DNA of 62,847 nt from Planctomycetota bacterium (GTDB lineage Bacteria > Planctomycetota > UBA8108 > UBA1146 > JAJFFE01), in contig JAJFFE010000031.1 of assembly GCA_021776775.1 (NCBI GenBank), forward strand, positions 1 to 62,847, in the 5' to 3' direction. Both the position numbers and the translations under genes were made by a program. Positions within the stretch are counted from its first letter, which is position 1. Every line of letters starts with the position of its first letter. The notes below the pieces were generated by a model. That model made no database searches. It was not told the DNA's origin and saw only the letters and a list, made by a program, of their open reading frames with translations. Of this stretch, positions 50,562 to 58,979 are shown piece by piece.

Positions 50562-51851
50562 ATGTCAGCACGAGTGAGCCTCACCCCCAGCTCCGCCGGT
50601 CGCCTTCTCGCCGTCGTCACCCTGATCAGCGTGATGACGTCGTTCGCCGCCGCCGATGTGGTGCACCTGACAAACGGTAAGACCCTGACCGGAAAGGTGA
50701 CGCACGAGGACGGCAAGATCGTCGTCACGACCGGCAGCGGTACCGTGGTTCGACTCGAAAAGGCCGACGTCTCGAGCGTGTCGGCAGCGCCCACGCCAGA
50801 AGAATTGCTCGCTCGCAAGGAACAAGCGCTCCCGGTCGGCGATGCCGACGCGGTCTACCTATTGTCCAAGTGGTGCAAGAAACAGCAGCTGAACAAAGAC
50901 GCCGGTCGACTGATCTGGCGAACGATCGAGATCGACCCCAACCATCGGGACGCTCGCAGAGACCTCGACTTCCACAAGGTCGGAGCCGTCTGGCTGACGA
51001 ACCCGGACTACCAGCGATCCCAGGGCAAGCTGTTCTTCGACGGCAGCTGGCTGGGCGCCAACGAACACGCGGTCGCCGTTCGAAAGGCCCGCACCGAACG
51101 TCGTGTCGCGGAGGCGCGGTCGCTGTTTCATACCGCAGCCGGCACCGGCAAAGACGCGCACCGGCAATCCGCTCTGACCGAATTCCGGCAACTGCCCAAG
51201 TCGCTACAAGCGTGGACGCTGTTGAAGTCGGCGGAGTCGCTCAAGGCACGCGATCGACAGTTCGCCGTCCGCGAACTCGGTTCCCTCGGCGACCGACGCT
51301 ACAGCCGGCACCTGGCGCACATGGCGGTGACCGATACCAAGCGATCCGTACGGGACGAGTCGATCCGAGTCCTCAAGACCATGCAGGACGAAGACACGGT
51401 GCTTTCGCTCCTCCCGTACCTCTCCTCGGACAACGAACGATTCCGAATCAACGCGGCCCGAGCCGTCAACCACTTCCCCGATCGACGCGCCGCCGGAGCC
51501 CTGATCCGCACCGCGCATTTCGTCTGGGGTGGGTTCGGTCGCTCGCACATTCAAGTCATCACGCAACGATCCTACGTATCCGACTACGAACTGGTCAGCG
51601 GCGGTACGGGACTGGTCGTACAAGAGGTCGCCGATCCGGTCGTCGACACCTTCCAAGAAGGGGTGATCCTCGACATCGACATTCGCCGAGCGGAAGCGTT
51701 CGCTCGCGCCGCGTCACTTCAGTCGATCACCGGCCAGAAGTTCGGAACCAACTTCGCCAAGTGGTCGCAGTGGTGGAAAGAAGAAACTGGGCGCCTCGCA
51801 ATCAGCGAGAAGAACAACGCTGCGGGCGCCGACGCCGTGAGCGGCGGATAA
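50562..51851 (+). CDS. Exported HEAT-repeat protein with an N-terminal strand module
   Basis: A 429-aa protein with a signal peptide (LLAVVTLISVMTSFAAA). Mature residues begin DVVHLTNGKTLTGKV, a small beta module also seen in the exported protein at 33961. HEAT-like helical repeats occupy the middle (SLKARDRQFAVRELGSLGDR, SSDNERFRINAARAVNHF). The end region (GTNFAKWSQWWKEETG) is a conserved-looking motif. Likely a periplasmic scaffold. The ATG at 50562 follows AAGGGAAC; the frame to 50436 is not used because it precedes the signal peptide. Confidence 0.8.
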   Translation: MSARVSLTPSSAGRLLAVVTLISVMTSFAAADVVHLTNGKTLTGKVTHEDGKIVVTTGSGTVVRLEKADVSSVSAAPTPEELLARKEQALPVGDADAVYLLSKWCKKQQLNKDAGRLIWRTIEIDPNHRDARRDLDFHKVGAVWLTNPDYQRSQGKLFFDGSWLGANEHAVAVRKARTERRVAEARSLFHTAAGTGKDAHRQSALTEFRQLPKSLQAWTLLKSAESLKARDRQFAVRELGSLGDRRYSRHLAHMAVTDTKRSVRDESIRVLKTMQDEDTVLSLLPYLSSDNERFRINAARAVNHFPDRRAAGALIRTAHFVWGGFGRSHIQVITQRSYVSDYELVSGGTGLVVQEVADPVVDTFQEGVILDIDIRRAEAFARAASLQSITGQKFGTNFAKWSQWWKEETGRLAISEKNNAAGADAVSGG

Positions 51852-51887
51852 GAGAAACACACAGCAGGACGGGGGTGGCCTCGGGCC

Positions 51888-52133
51888 AACCAACGCGAAT
51901 GGTCGCTTGGAGGGAAGTGGTCGTTCAAGGTTCGAAGAGGCACCCCGGTCCGGTTTTTAGATTCGAGAAGCTGGAACTATCTGGCCGACGTTTGAGCGAA
52001 CACGAGGAGGGAAGTGTTCGCTCTTGTCCAACGAGAACGCCAGCTTCGGTAATACGACGAAATGCCGGGCATGGGAGCTCGGGCTGACACCTTGGGCTCC
52101 TGCTTGGAGGGAAGCAGGCGTCCGCGTCCAAAG
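51888..52133 (+). ncRNA. Candidate structured RNA: three hairpins with GGAGGGAA loops
   Basis: Three hairpins with 10-bp stems and 10-nt loops lie at 51897-51926, 51994-52023 and 52094-52123, loop starts 97 and 100 nt apart. Loops are TTGGAGGGAA, GAGGAGGGAA and TTGGAGGGAA; stems differ completely (GAATGGTCGC/GTGGTCGTTC using G-U pairs; GAGCGAACAC/GTGTTCGCTC perfect; GGGCTCCTGC/GCAGGCGTCC with one mismatch). Outer 4-bp helices can also form (AACC/GGTT, CGTT/AACG, CCTT/AAGG). Stem change with loop identity is a hallmark of a selected RNA. Possible roles: a CsrA-binding sponge or a ribosome-site mimic. A terminator follows at 52235. It could instead be the long 5' leader of the gene at 52544. 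Confidence 0.6.
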
Positions 52134-52234
52134 GGCTCCCGCGCTCCGGTCTTTCTTCCGAACTCAAGAAGCCTCCGAGGCGTCGACACACACCCACTGT
52201 CGCGCCTCGCAAAACTCCTCCTCCTCGTTTCGAA

Positions 52235-52268
52235 CCGCTCGGTCGCGCCCCGCGCCCGAGCGGTTTTC
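52235..52268 (+). terminator. Intrinsic terminator after the hairpin array
   Basis: CCGCTCGG (52235-52242) pairs with CCGAGCGG (52256-52263), followed by TTTTC. If the hairpin array is a separate RNA this would be its 3' end. A C/T-rich run just before it (CTCCTCCTCCTC, near 52215) is complementary to the GGAGG loops. Confidence 0.7.
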
Positions 52269-52543
52269 TTCATCCGGCGTCCTGCCATAGAGACTTCACC
52301 CCCAAACGAACCTCCGATCAGACCAGGACGATTCCCGCCGGACGGTCACCAACGCCAAACACAGACGGCTCGGCGACCGAAGATGACCGGTGTAATCACC
52401 GCTTTCCGTGCAAGATCGGCCTACCGGTCACGCTCTGAGTGGTCATACTTCCGCCGCTCGCCCCACGACGATTCTGGGGTTCGTGCGCAACTAGAGACGA
52501 AACAAGGGGTTCTCATAGGAGCCCCTACCCGAAAGGACCCTCC

Positions 52544-53647
52544 ATGCTCACGCCCTCGACGGATCGAATCCGCCGGTGGACCATCGCCATTCTCCTCACG
52601 GGTCTGACGCTGAACGTTCCGCTTCCGGGCTTCGCCCAGGTCGAAGACCTCGACCTCGGGTCGGAAACCGCGACCAAGCCGTCTTTTCCCAAAGCTACGA
52701 TCGACGATCCGGCGGCGGCCGCCGAGTACGCGAAGGCGATCGAGCATCTCGAAAAGCGCGAGTACGACGACGCCAAGACGATTTTCGGGAAGCTTCGGCG
52801 CAGCCTCGACGGAGCCGCCAAGGAAGCGGCCGAACGCTGCTACGAGGAAGCCAACGGCGGGCTCGAACACGGCAAGATTTCGACGAAGGCCGGCAAGGGT
52901 CAATACCGAAAAGCAATTCGGGACTGCACAAAGGCGCTCGAAAAGTACGAGGGACTGATCATCGCCGTCGATCTGCAAGCGCTACTCGACGAGTGCAACG
53001 ACAAGATCTTCCATGAGATCGAGACGTTCGAGAAGGCTGGATCCAAGCCCGAGCCGGCGGACGAGCCGGAAGACGAAGGTGGCGAAGACGAAGGAGGAAA
53101 CGGACGCGGCGGGAACCGCGGGAATCAGGGCGGCGCGACCGGCTTTGGTCAGAACACGAGCATCGTCTCCCAAGATGTCGACCTCAAGAACAAGCGCGCT
53201 CTGCTGACGGCTCCTGTACGCGAAGGAAAGAAAGCGCTCCTGTGGCGCACCGGCCGAGACTTGAGCTTCGTCACATTCGAAAAGCTCAGCGAGCCGATCA
53301 AGGACTTTCGGTACTTGAACATCTCAGTCCGTTGCGAAGATTCCAAGAGCGCCCCCAACTTGCGACTCTTCTTCGACGCGGAAGAGGGCAACCTCAATGC
53401 GGGTCAACAAGGCGGTGGCGGACGCCGCGGCGCGGGACGCGCGGGCGCACGTGTCATGAACCGAATGGGTTTTGCCACCTCGATTCAACCCAAGGTCACG
53501 TGGCAAGATCTGCGCATCGATTTGAAGAAGTTCAAGCCGCAGGGTGGCAGCGTCAAATGGGACGACGTTATTGCGCTGCGTATCATCCACATGCAAGGCG
53601 CTGACGGCCGGATCCACATCGACAACGTCAGGCTCGAGCGCGAGTAA
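52544..53647 (+). CDS. Exported protein with Gly-rich linker and carbohydrate-binding-like C-terminal domain
   Basis: A 367-aa protein with a signal peptide (AILLTGLTLNVPLPGFA). Residues 35-160 are helical, TPR-like (EYAKAIEHLEKREYDDAKTI; AIRDCTKALEKYEG). An acidic/Gly-rich linker (EDEGGNGRGGNRGNQGG) leads to a beta-sandwich domain (WQDLRIDLKKFKPQGG; IHIDNVRLERE) of the kind used for sugar binding. Function unknown. The ATG at 52544 follows AAAGGA; a 7-bp hairpin (52506-52525) lies just upstream in the leader. The frame to 52439 is not used. Confidence 0.8.
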   Translation: MLTPSTDRIRRWTIAILLTGLTLNVPLPGFAQVEDLDLGSETATKPSFPKATIDDPAAAAEYAKAIEHLEKREYDDAKTIFGKLRRSLDGAAKEAAERCYEEANGGLEHGKISTKAGKGQYRKAIRDCTKALEKYEGLIIAVDLQALLDECNDKIFHEIETFEKAGSKPEPADEPEDEGGEDEGGNGRGGNRGNQGGATGFGQNTSIVSQDVDLKNKRALLTAPVREGKKALLWRTGRDLSFVTFEKLSEPIKDFRYLNISVRCEDSKSAPNLRLFFDAEEGNLNAGQQGGGGRRGAGRAGARVMNRMGFATSIQPKVTWQDLRIDLKKFKPQGGSVKWDDVIALRIIHMQGADGRIHIDNVRLERE

Positions 53648-53687
53648 CTCCGACCGTCGATCGATCACACATCGCGATAACGAAAAT

Positions 53688-53728
53688 GAGGGCGGCTGAA
53701 GGAACGAATCGTTCCGACAGCCGCCCTC
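53688..53728. terminator. Strong bidirectional terminator between convergent genes
   Basis: GAGGGCGGCTG (53688-53698) pairs with CAGCCGCCCTC (53718-53728), and the loop contains a second palindrome (GGAACG/CGTTCC). TTTCGTT follows on one side and, on the other strand, ATTTTCG. It serves both the 52544 gene and the gene ending at 53758. Confidence 0.9.
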
Positions 53729-53757
53729 GTTTCGTTCGTACGCTGAAGAGTAACCGC

Positions 53758-54888
53758 TTACTGTCCCCAGCGAGCCTTGATCACTGCGCGGACGTGATCG
53801 TCGTGCATGGAGAAGTCACGCGGCGGTCCCTTTTCGGAGAACCACTTCCACAAGAACGCTCCAAGGATCTTCTCTTCACCAGCAATGGTCCGCATGGCGA
53901 CATCGAGGCAGTCGCACTGAATGGTATTGGCCCCGTCTCCGCCCGTCTTCGCGTCCCACGGACGGTGCGCGGTTATCGCGGATCGGTTGTAGCCGAGTTC
54001 GGTGAAGACGATGGGCTTGCGATGCTTGTCGCTGAACGCCCGAAGCTCGCCGACGACGCGGCGCCAACCCGCTTCGATTCGAGTCCGCGTCGGCTGTTCG
54101 CCATGTTCTACCAGCGGGAAGTAGGCGTGCACCCCGATGACGTCGAGTGCATCCCAGAACGGGACTCGCTGGTAGTCACTCCAGTTCGGACTGAAGGTCA
54201 GCGGCCCTGAGTAACGAGCACGAACGTCCCTAATGATGCTCCGCCACTCTTTCTCGTGCGCGAGGGTTTTGTCCAACTCCGTGGCGACGACGAATAGATC
54301 CGCCCCCTTCGAGAGTTCGGCAACTCGCAGGATCCAGCGGCGATACTGAGTGAAGAACCGCTCCCACTGCTCAGCGGTATCGAACGTGATCTCTCCACGC
54401 CACGAGAACTTCGTTCCCCAGTATCCCAAGTGCGGCTTGATCATGATTTTCATGCCGAGCCGTTTCGCTTCCGCAATGGGACGCGTCAACCACTCGGGTG
54501 GCGTCGACAGGTCGAACCACTCCGGCACCGAGCCATCCGCCCGAATTCCGGCGTACGGATGGATCGCCACCCAATTGAGGCCCATAGCCTTGAGCTCGAC
54601 CATCGAATCGACCATGCCTTGGCGCCCCCACTCGCGCCCGGACCCCGGACACGAAATCATCATGCCTTCGATACCGCGAAGTGCATCGACCGCGGTCGAG
54701 CGGGCGACCGGACGAGTGGTCGGTTTCGGCTTCGAACTAGGCTGTGACGTAGGAGCATCGGCGCGGTCGTAGGGGTAGACCGCCGCACCGACGAGTAGAA
54801 GACTCACGACGGCGGTGAACGGGATCATTCCCGCACCCGGTCGTCCACCACTCAGCCTTCCCCCACCGAGTCCACGCGTGTGTGCCAT
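53758..54888 (-). CDS. Glycoside hydrolase, GH113-like (mannanase-type TIM barrel)
   Basis: A 376-aa protein with a membrane anchor or signal at residues 22-38 (IPFTAVVSLLLVGAAVY), followed by a Pro/Thr-rich linker and a TIM barrel. VVATELDKTLAHE (candidate acid/base Glu) and VFTELGYNRSA (candidate nucleophile Glu) sit where clan GH-A enzymes of family GH113 have them. Target glycan unknown. The ATG at 54888 is preceded by GGAGGAAC, 12 nt after argS ends, so it is read through from argS. Confidence 0.75.
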   Translation of the reverse strand: MAHTRGLGGGRLSGGRPGAGMIPFTAVVSLLLVGAAVYPYDRADAPTSQPSSKPKPTTRPVARSTAVDALRGIEGMMISCPGSGREWGRQGMVDSMVELKAMGLNWVAIHPYAGIRADGSVPEWFDLSTPPEWLTRPIAEAKRLGMKIMIKPHLGYWGTKFSWRGEITFDTAEQWERFFTQYRRWILRVAELSKGADLFVVATELDKTLAHEKEWRSIIRDVRARYSGPLTFSPNWSDYQRVPFWDALDVIGVHAYFPLVEHGEQPTRTRIEAGWRRVVGELRAFSDKHRKPIVFTELGYNRSAITAHRPWDAKTGGDGANTIQCDCLDVAMRTIAGEEKILGAFLWKWFSEKGPPRDFSMHDDHVRAVIKARWGQ

Positions 54889-54900
54889 GTTCCTCCGAGG

Positions 54901-57033
54901 TTACATGCGCTCGATCGTGTGAATCCCGAGCAATTCCAAGCCGGACCGCATCACGGTGCCAGCCGCTTCGAACAAGTCCAAACGAGTGAACCGAAGCTCC
55001 GGGGTGCTGGCGTCTTTGACGTTGGACGGCTTGTACATCCTACTCAGAGTCTTCGCGAGATCGTACAGGTAGTTGCAGAGAAGCTTGGGCTGATACTCGT
55101 CCGCGGCTCGCTGAACGATCGACGGGAAGTCGGCGATGATCTTCTGAACCGCTTGCTCCTGGTCCAGCGACAACAGGCTCCAATCGCGGACCACGGAATC
55201 GACACCGTCGAGAAGTTTCATCTCTTCGAGCTTCCGGCGAATCGATCGAGTCCGGGTGTATTGATACATCAAGTACGGACCGGTGTTGCCCTGTTGGTTC
55301 GTCCACTCGGTCAAGTCGAAGACGATGTTCTTCACGTTGTCTTGCTTGAGCATGCCGTACTTGATCGTCGCGATCGCGATCGCCCGGGCGGCCGCGGCCT
55401 TCTCCTCGTCGGGCCAGTCTTGGCTGTCGACGAAGTCAGCACGAATCTTGTTGACCAAACTGCTCTGTAGCTGTGAGAACAGAATCACGTTTCCGGTCCG
55501 CGAACTCATTTCTCCTTCGGGCAGCAATACGAAGCCGTAGGCGAGGTGAAAGCAGTCTTTCGCCTTCTCGTACCCCATCAGCTCGAGAGTCTTGAACACT
55601 TGCTGGAAGTGCAAAGACTGCCGCACGTCGACAACGTAGACCGAGCGGTCGATCTTGAACTCTTCGAACTTGCGCTTCGCCAGCGCGATGTCTTTCGTCG
55701 AGTAGAGCCCGGTCCCATTCGATCGAAGCAGCAAGAAGAAGGGCAATCCGTGCGCCTCCAGCCGGGCGCCAACCGCACCGTCCGAACGCTCCAACACTCC
55801 CTTGTCGAGGAACTCGAGAACGATGTCTTTACCCTCTTCGCCAACCTCCGACTCGTAGAAAACGTGGTCGAACCGGGCGTCCAACCAGCGATAGATCTCG
55901 TCGAAGTCGCGCAACGACCAATCCCGCGTCTCCATCCACTGAGCGGTGATTTCGGGGTCGCCGGACTCGATAGCCTTGAGGATCTCGGCGACACCGTCGG
56001 ATCGTTCCTTCATGGTGGCAAGGACCGAAGTACCCGCGGCAAGCGCGTCGGTCCGCATGAGTTCCGCAATCTCGAGGCCGAGATCGGTAGCGGCCGCGAA
56101 GACTTGGATCTGCTCCGCATCGTCACTGAGCGAGATCTCCTTTTCGCTGACGATCATCCCCTCGCTCGCGACGCCGTCTTTGTCTGCATGTCCCACCAGC
56201 CGCCCGCCGACATGAGATCCCACGGTTGCGTACCCGACGATATCACCGACCGCATACCCCTTGCCGCCGCAGACAACCTGGTGGGCGCTGGTGCCGTCGT
56301 GGACTTCGACGACCGCCCAGCCGTCATGGCTCGGATGCTTCACGATCGAATCGACTCTCGCCGTCACGACCCCGAGGTGCGGACACGCGGTGAGCGTCTT
56401 GAAGTCCAGTAACTCAGTCGCTCGACTGTACAAGCCCCCGAGAAACTCGCCGCGGTTCTCGGTCGGAAGCTCGCCGTCAAAGAAATTGCGGTAGAACCAC
56501 AGGCAGCGAGCAATGTGGGCACCCTCGTCGCCGATGTAATTGGCTGCCACGACGTCATGACCGGCCCACTCGCAAATGCGCACGAGACTGTCCCCCAGCG
56601 ACACGTTCCGAGTGTGGCCGACGTGAAACGCCTTGTGCGTATTAGGCTGCGAGTACTCGATCATGACCCGAGTCTCGGTCGACGGACGTCGAGCGGTGAA
56701 GTCGCCGCAGAGAATCGAAGGGATCAAGTCGGCAGCCTGGGACGCGGCGTCGACTCGAAAGTTGAGATACGGACCTGCCGCCTCGACCGAAGTCAACGCG
56801 GGCGACTCTTCGATCGAGTCGGTGAGAGCCACAACCAACTCCTGCGCGATGGCGGGCGGGGCCTTCTTCAAGTCCTTGGCCAAGACGAAACACGGGAACG
56901 CGTGATCCCCCATCTTCGGGTCCTTCGGAACCGCCAGCGCTTTCACCAAGCTGTCAGGAGTACGTGTTAGCGAGAACGGAGCCTCGGCCAGCGTGCGGCT
57001 CAGCAGTTCTGCGATCAACGCAGCGTGATCCAT
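54901..57033 (-). CDS. argS: Arginyl-tRNA synthetase with an inserted tRNA-binding domain
   Basis: A 710-aa synthetase. N-terminal Add domain (residues 1-115), then SQPNTHKAFHVGHTRN with the HIGH motif, EMSSRTGNVI as the KMSKS-like loop, and the C-terminal anticodon-binding domain. Between the HIGH half and the rest, residues about 215-327 form an extra OB-fold-like tRNA-binding domain (VVTARVDSIVKHPS; HQVVCGGKGYAVGD; VASEGMIVSEKEI), closest in pattern to the N-terminal domain of PheT (Trbp111-like). Bacterial ArgS is normally about 550-580 aa. The ATG at 57033 follows GAGGA; the GTG 15 nt upstream is not used. Confidence 0.95.
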   Translation of the reverse strand: MDHAALIAELLSRTLAEAPFSLTRTPDSLVKALAVPKDPKMGDHAFPCFVLAKDLKKAPPAIAQELVVALTDSIEESPALTSVEAAGPYLNFRVDAASQAADLIPSILCGDFTARRPSTETRVMIEYSQPNTHKAFHVGHTRNVSLGDSLVRICEWAGHDVVAANYIGDEGAHIARCLWFYRNFFDGELPTENRGEFLGGLYSRATELLDFKTLTACPHLGVVTARVDSIVKHPSHDGWAVVEVHDGTSAHQVVCGGKGYAVGDIVGYATVGSHVGGRLVGHADKDGVASEGMIVSEKEISLSDDAEQIQVFAAATDLGLEIAELMRTDALAAGTSVLATMKERSDGVAEILKAIESGDPEITAQWMETRDWSLRDFDEIYRWLDARFDHVFYESEVGEEGKDIVLEFLDKGVLERSDGAVGARLEAHGLPFFLLLRSNGTGLYSTKDIALAKRKFEEFKIDRSVYVVDVRQSLHFQQVFKTLELMGYEKAKDCFHLAYGFVLLPEGEMSSRTGNVILFSQLQSSLVNKIRADFVDSQDWPDEEKAAAARAIAIATIKYGMLKQDNVKNIVFDLTEWTNQQGNTGPYLMYQYTRTRSIRRKLEEMKLLDGVDSVVRDWSLLSLDQEQAVQKIIADFPSIVQRAADEYQPKLLCNYLYDLAKTLSRMYKPSNVKDASTPELRFTRLDLFEAAGTVMRSGLELLGIHTIERM

Positions 57034-57107
57034 CGAAGTCGTCCTCACAGAGGGTCAGAGATCTTGCCGTGATCCATACATGGGGATCGCAGCTTGCGTG
57101 TATCGAT

Positions 57108-58343
57108 CTACTTCTTCTTGCGCGCCGCGGCCTTCGCCGCCTTTGCCATGAGCGCTTCGATCTCGGTGGCTTTCTTGGGAATCTTGGCCGACAGGTTTCG
57201 GTAGCCCGTCTTGGTAACGACGATGTCGTCCTCAATACGCACGCCGAGTTCTTCATCGGGGAGGTAGATACCTGGCTCGATCGTCAGAACAGCACCCGCC
57301 TCTAAGTTGCCGCTCGGCGTGACGTCGTGCACTTCGATACCGAGGTGATGGCCGATCCCGTGAATGAAGTACTCTCCGTAACCTGCCTTATCGATGATCT
57401 TGTAGGAGATTTCGTGAAGTTTCGCGAAACTGACGCCGGGTTTCACCGCACGAATCGACGCCTCTTCCGCCTTCAAGACGATGTCGTAGATCTCCCGTTG
57501 ACGTTTCGAGAACCGACCATTCACCGGATAGGTGCGCGTGATGTCGGCGGTGTAGGCGCCAAAGGTCCCCGCCGAGTCTATGCAAACCAAATCGCCGTCA
57601 CGCAGGACGCGATCGTTCGCCCGGTAGTGGAGAACCGTCGCCATGAGACCTCCACCGACGATCGATCCGTACCCTGCGCCTCGGCGCGAACCGTTGGACT
57701 TGTACGCGTGCTCGAGCGTTTCCTGAATATCGAACTCCAACAACCCGGGGCGCAACGTTTCAACGACTCGCTCGTAGCCGACGGCAGTCAGGTCCACCGC
57801 ACGCTGCATCTGTTTGATCTCGTTGGTCGACTTAACTGAACGCAACTTCTTGAGCAATTCGGTGTGGTCGTCGATCACCACGCCCGGAATTCGATCCGCC
57901 AGCTTACGGAACAAACTGAGGTCCCGAGAGACGGGCCGGTCGTACTCAGCGAACGAGTGCAAGCAGACACAGCGCTTCGCGCGGGCGGCGGCCTCGTTGA
58001 GGAACCGACCAAACACCGGCGTTCTGAAGATCGTTTTGAACCCGGTCCCCTCTCGGAGTTCTTTCCCAATCGAAAGGCGTAGGCCGTCCCAGCGCTCGAT
58101 TTCGGGGTCTCGCGGCTTGAGGAACAGCATCTCCCGGCGGGCAGCCGTCGCCGAGCCGTCGAAGAGGAGCACCGCCCCCGGTTCGTCCGAAATCCCCGTC
58201 AGGTACTCGAAGTGGGGATCGACCGAGAATTCCTCGCCGACCATCTCCCCGGCGAAGACCACGGCAACGCTCTTCTTGATGGTCGAAAGCACGCGCTTAC
58301 GGCGCGCACCGTACTCCGATACGGGAATGGTTGGCTCGGCCAT
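57108..58343 (-). CDS. pepP: Xaa-Pro aminopeptidase (M24B)
   Basis: A 411-aa metallo-aminopeptidase removing N-terminal residues that precede proline. Five metal ligands are visible: DLVCIDSAGTF (Asp), TADITRTYP (Asp), FIHGIGHHLGIEVHD (His), LTIEPGIYLP (Glu) and VRIEDDIVV (Glu). The C terminus is a basic tail (AKAAKAAARKKK). The ATG at 58343 has GGAGGAG upstream. It lies 74 bp upstream of argS on the same strand. Confidence 0.95.
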   Translation of the reverse strand: MAEPTIPVSEYGARRKRVLSTIKKSVAVVFAGEMVGEEFSVDPHFEYLTGISDEPGAVLLFDGSATAARREMLFLKPRDPEIERWDGLRLSIGKELREGTGFKTIFRTPVFGRFLNEAAARAKRCVCLHSFAEYDRPVSRDLSLFRKLADRIPGVVIDDHTELLKKLRSVKSTNEIKQMQRAVDLTAVGYERVVETLRPGLLEFDIQETLEHAYKSNGSRRGAGYGSIVGGGLMATVLHYRANDRVLRDGDLVCIDSAGTFGAYTADITRTYPVNGRFSKRQREIYDIVLKAEEASIRAVKPGVSFAKLHEISYKIIDKAGYGEYFIHGIGHHLGIEVHDVTPSGNLEAGAVLTIEPGIYLPDEELGVRIEDDIVVTKTGYRNLSAKIPKKATEIEALMAKAAKAAARKKK

Positions 58344-58979
58344 CGGCGTCTCCTCCAGAGGGTTGAAAAGGCGGGATCATCCCTCGTTCGACGAGCTAGA
58401 GCAAGGCAGCTACGGCCCCCGAACACCGACCCATTCGGCCCCCACAGTTCCGACCAAACCCCGCCGTCAGCTCCAAAAAAGAAAAGTGTCAGATATGCGT
58501 ACACGAACGCCCGAGCGGCCGATAGAATGGGCCCTCACGCGCTAGCTAACGACGTTGGGTCTCTACGAATCTCTGGCCGGTCGACGCTCCGAGCAGGTCT
58601 TATTTTCCTGGGCAATCTCCAGGGCGAATCCTCGAGCGAACCGCCGGTCGGCCCCTTCTGGGCGCCGATCGAACCGTGCCTATCGAAAACCGGGATCCAC
58701 AATGGCTTGGGTGCGGCTTGCAAGCAGGGTCGAAATCTCCAGGGATTGCTTTGATCGTAGCAACAGTTCCTGAGACAAGTTCCCCGCCGAAAAGTCGAAA
58801 CACGACCGCAGCAACCGATTTCCCAAGCTTTATGTCAGCCCACCGCGTGAACCGCGCATGTCAGCACGCACGGTTTGATTCGTTCTCATTACGCGCCGAC
58901 TCGTCGACGCACAATCACGTCACGGGGGGACCAGTAGGCTCGTCCTCCGCACAACTGATAAGCCGTTCAGGAACAACTA
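58344..58979. other. Divergent intergenic region before the sugar-transferase gene
   Basis: 636 bp with no supported gene. It contains a repeated ATCTCCAGGG (near 58615 and 58735) and small palindromes (GCTTGCAAGC near 58704), suggesting a structured leader or operators for the 58980 gene, but no known RNA class fits. AGGA precedes the GTG at 58980. Confidence 0.45.
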
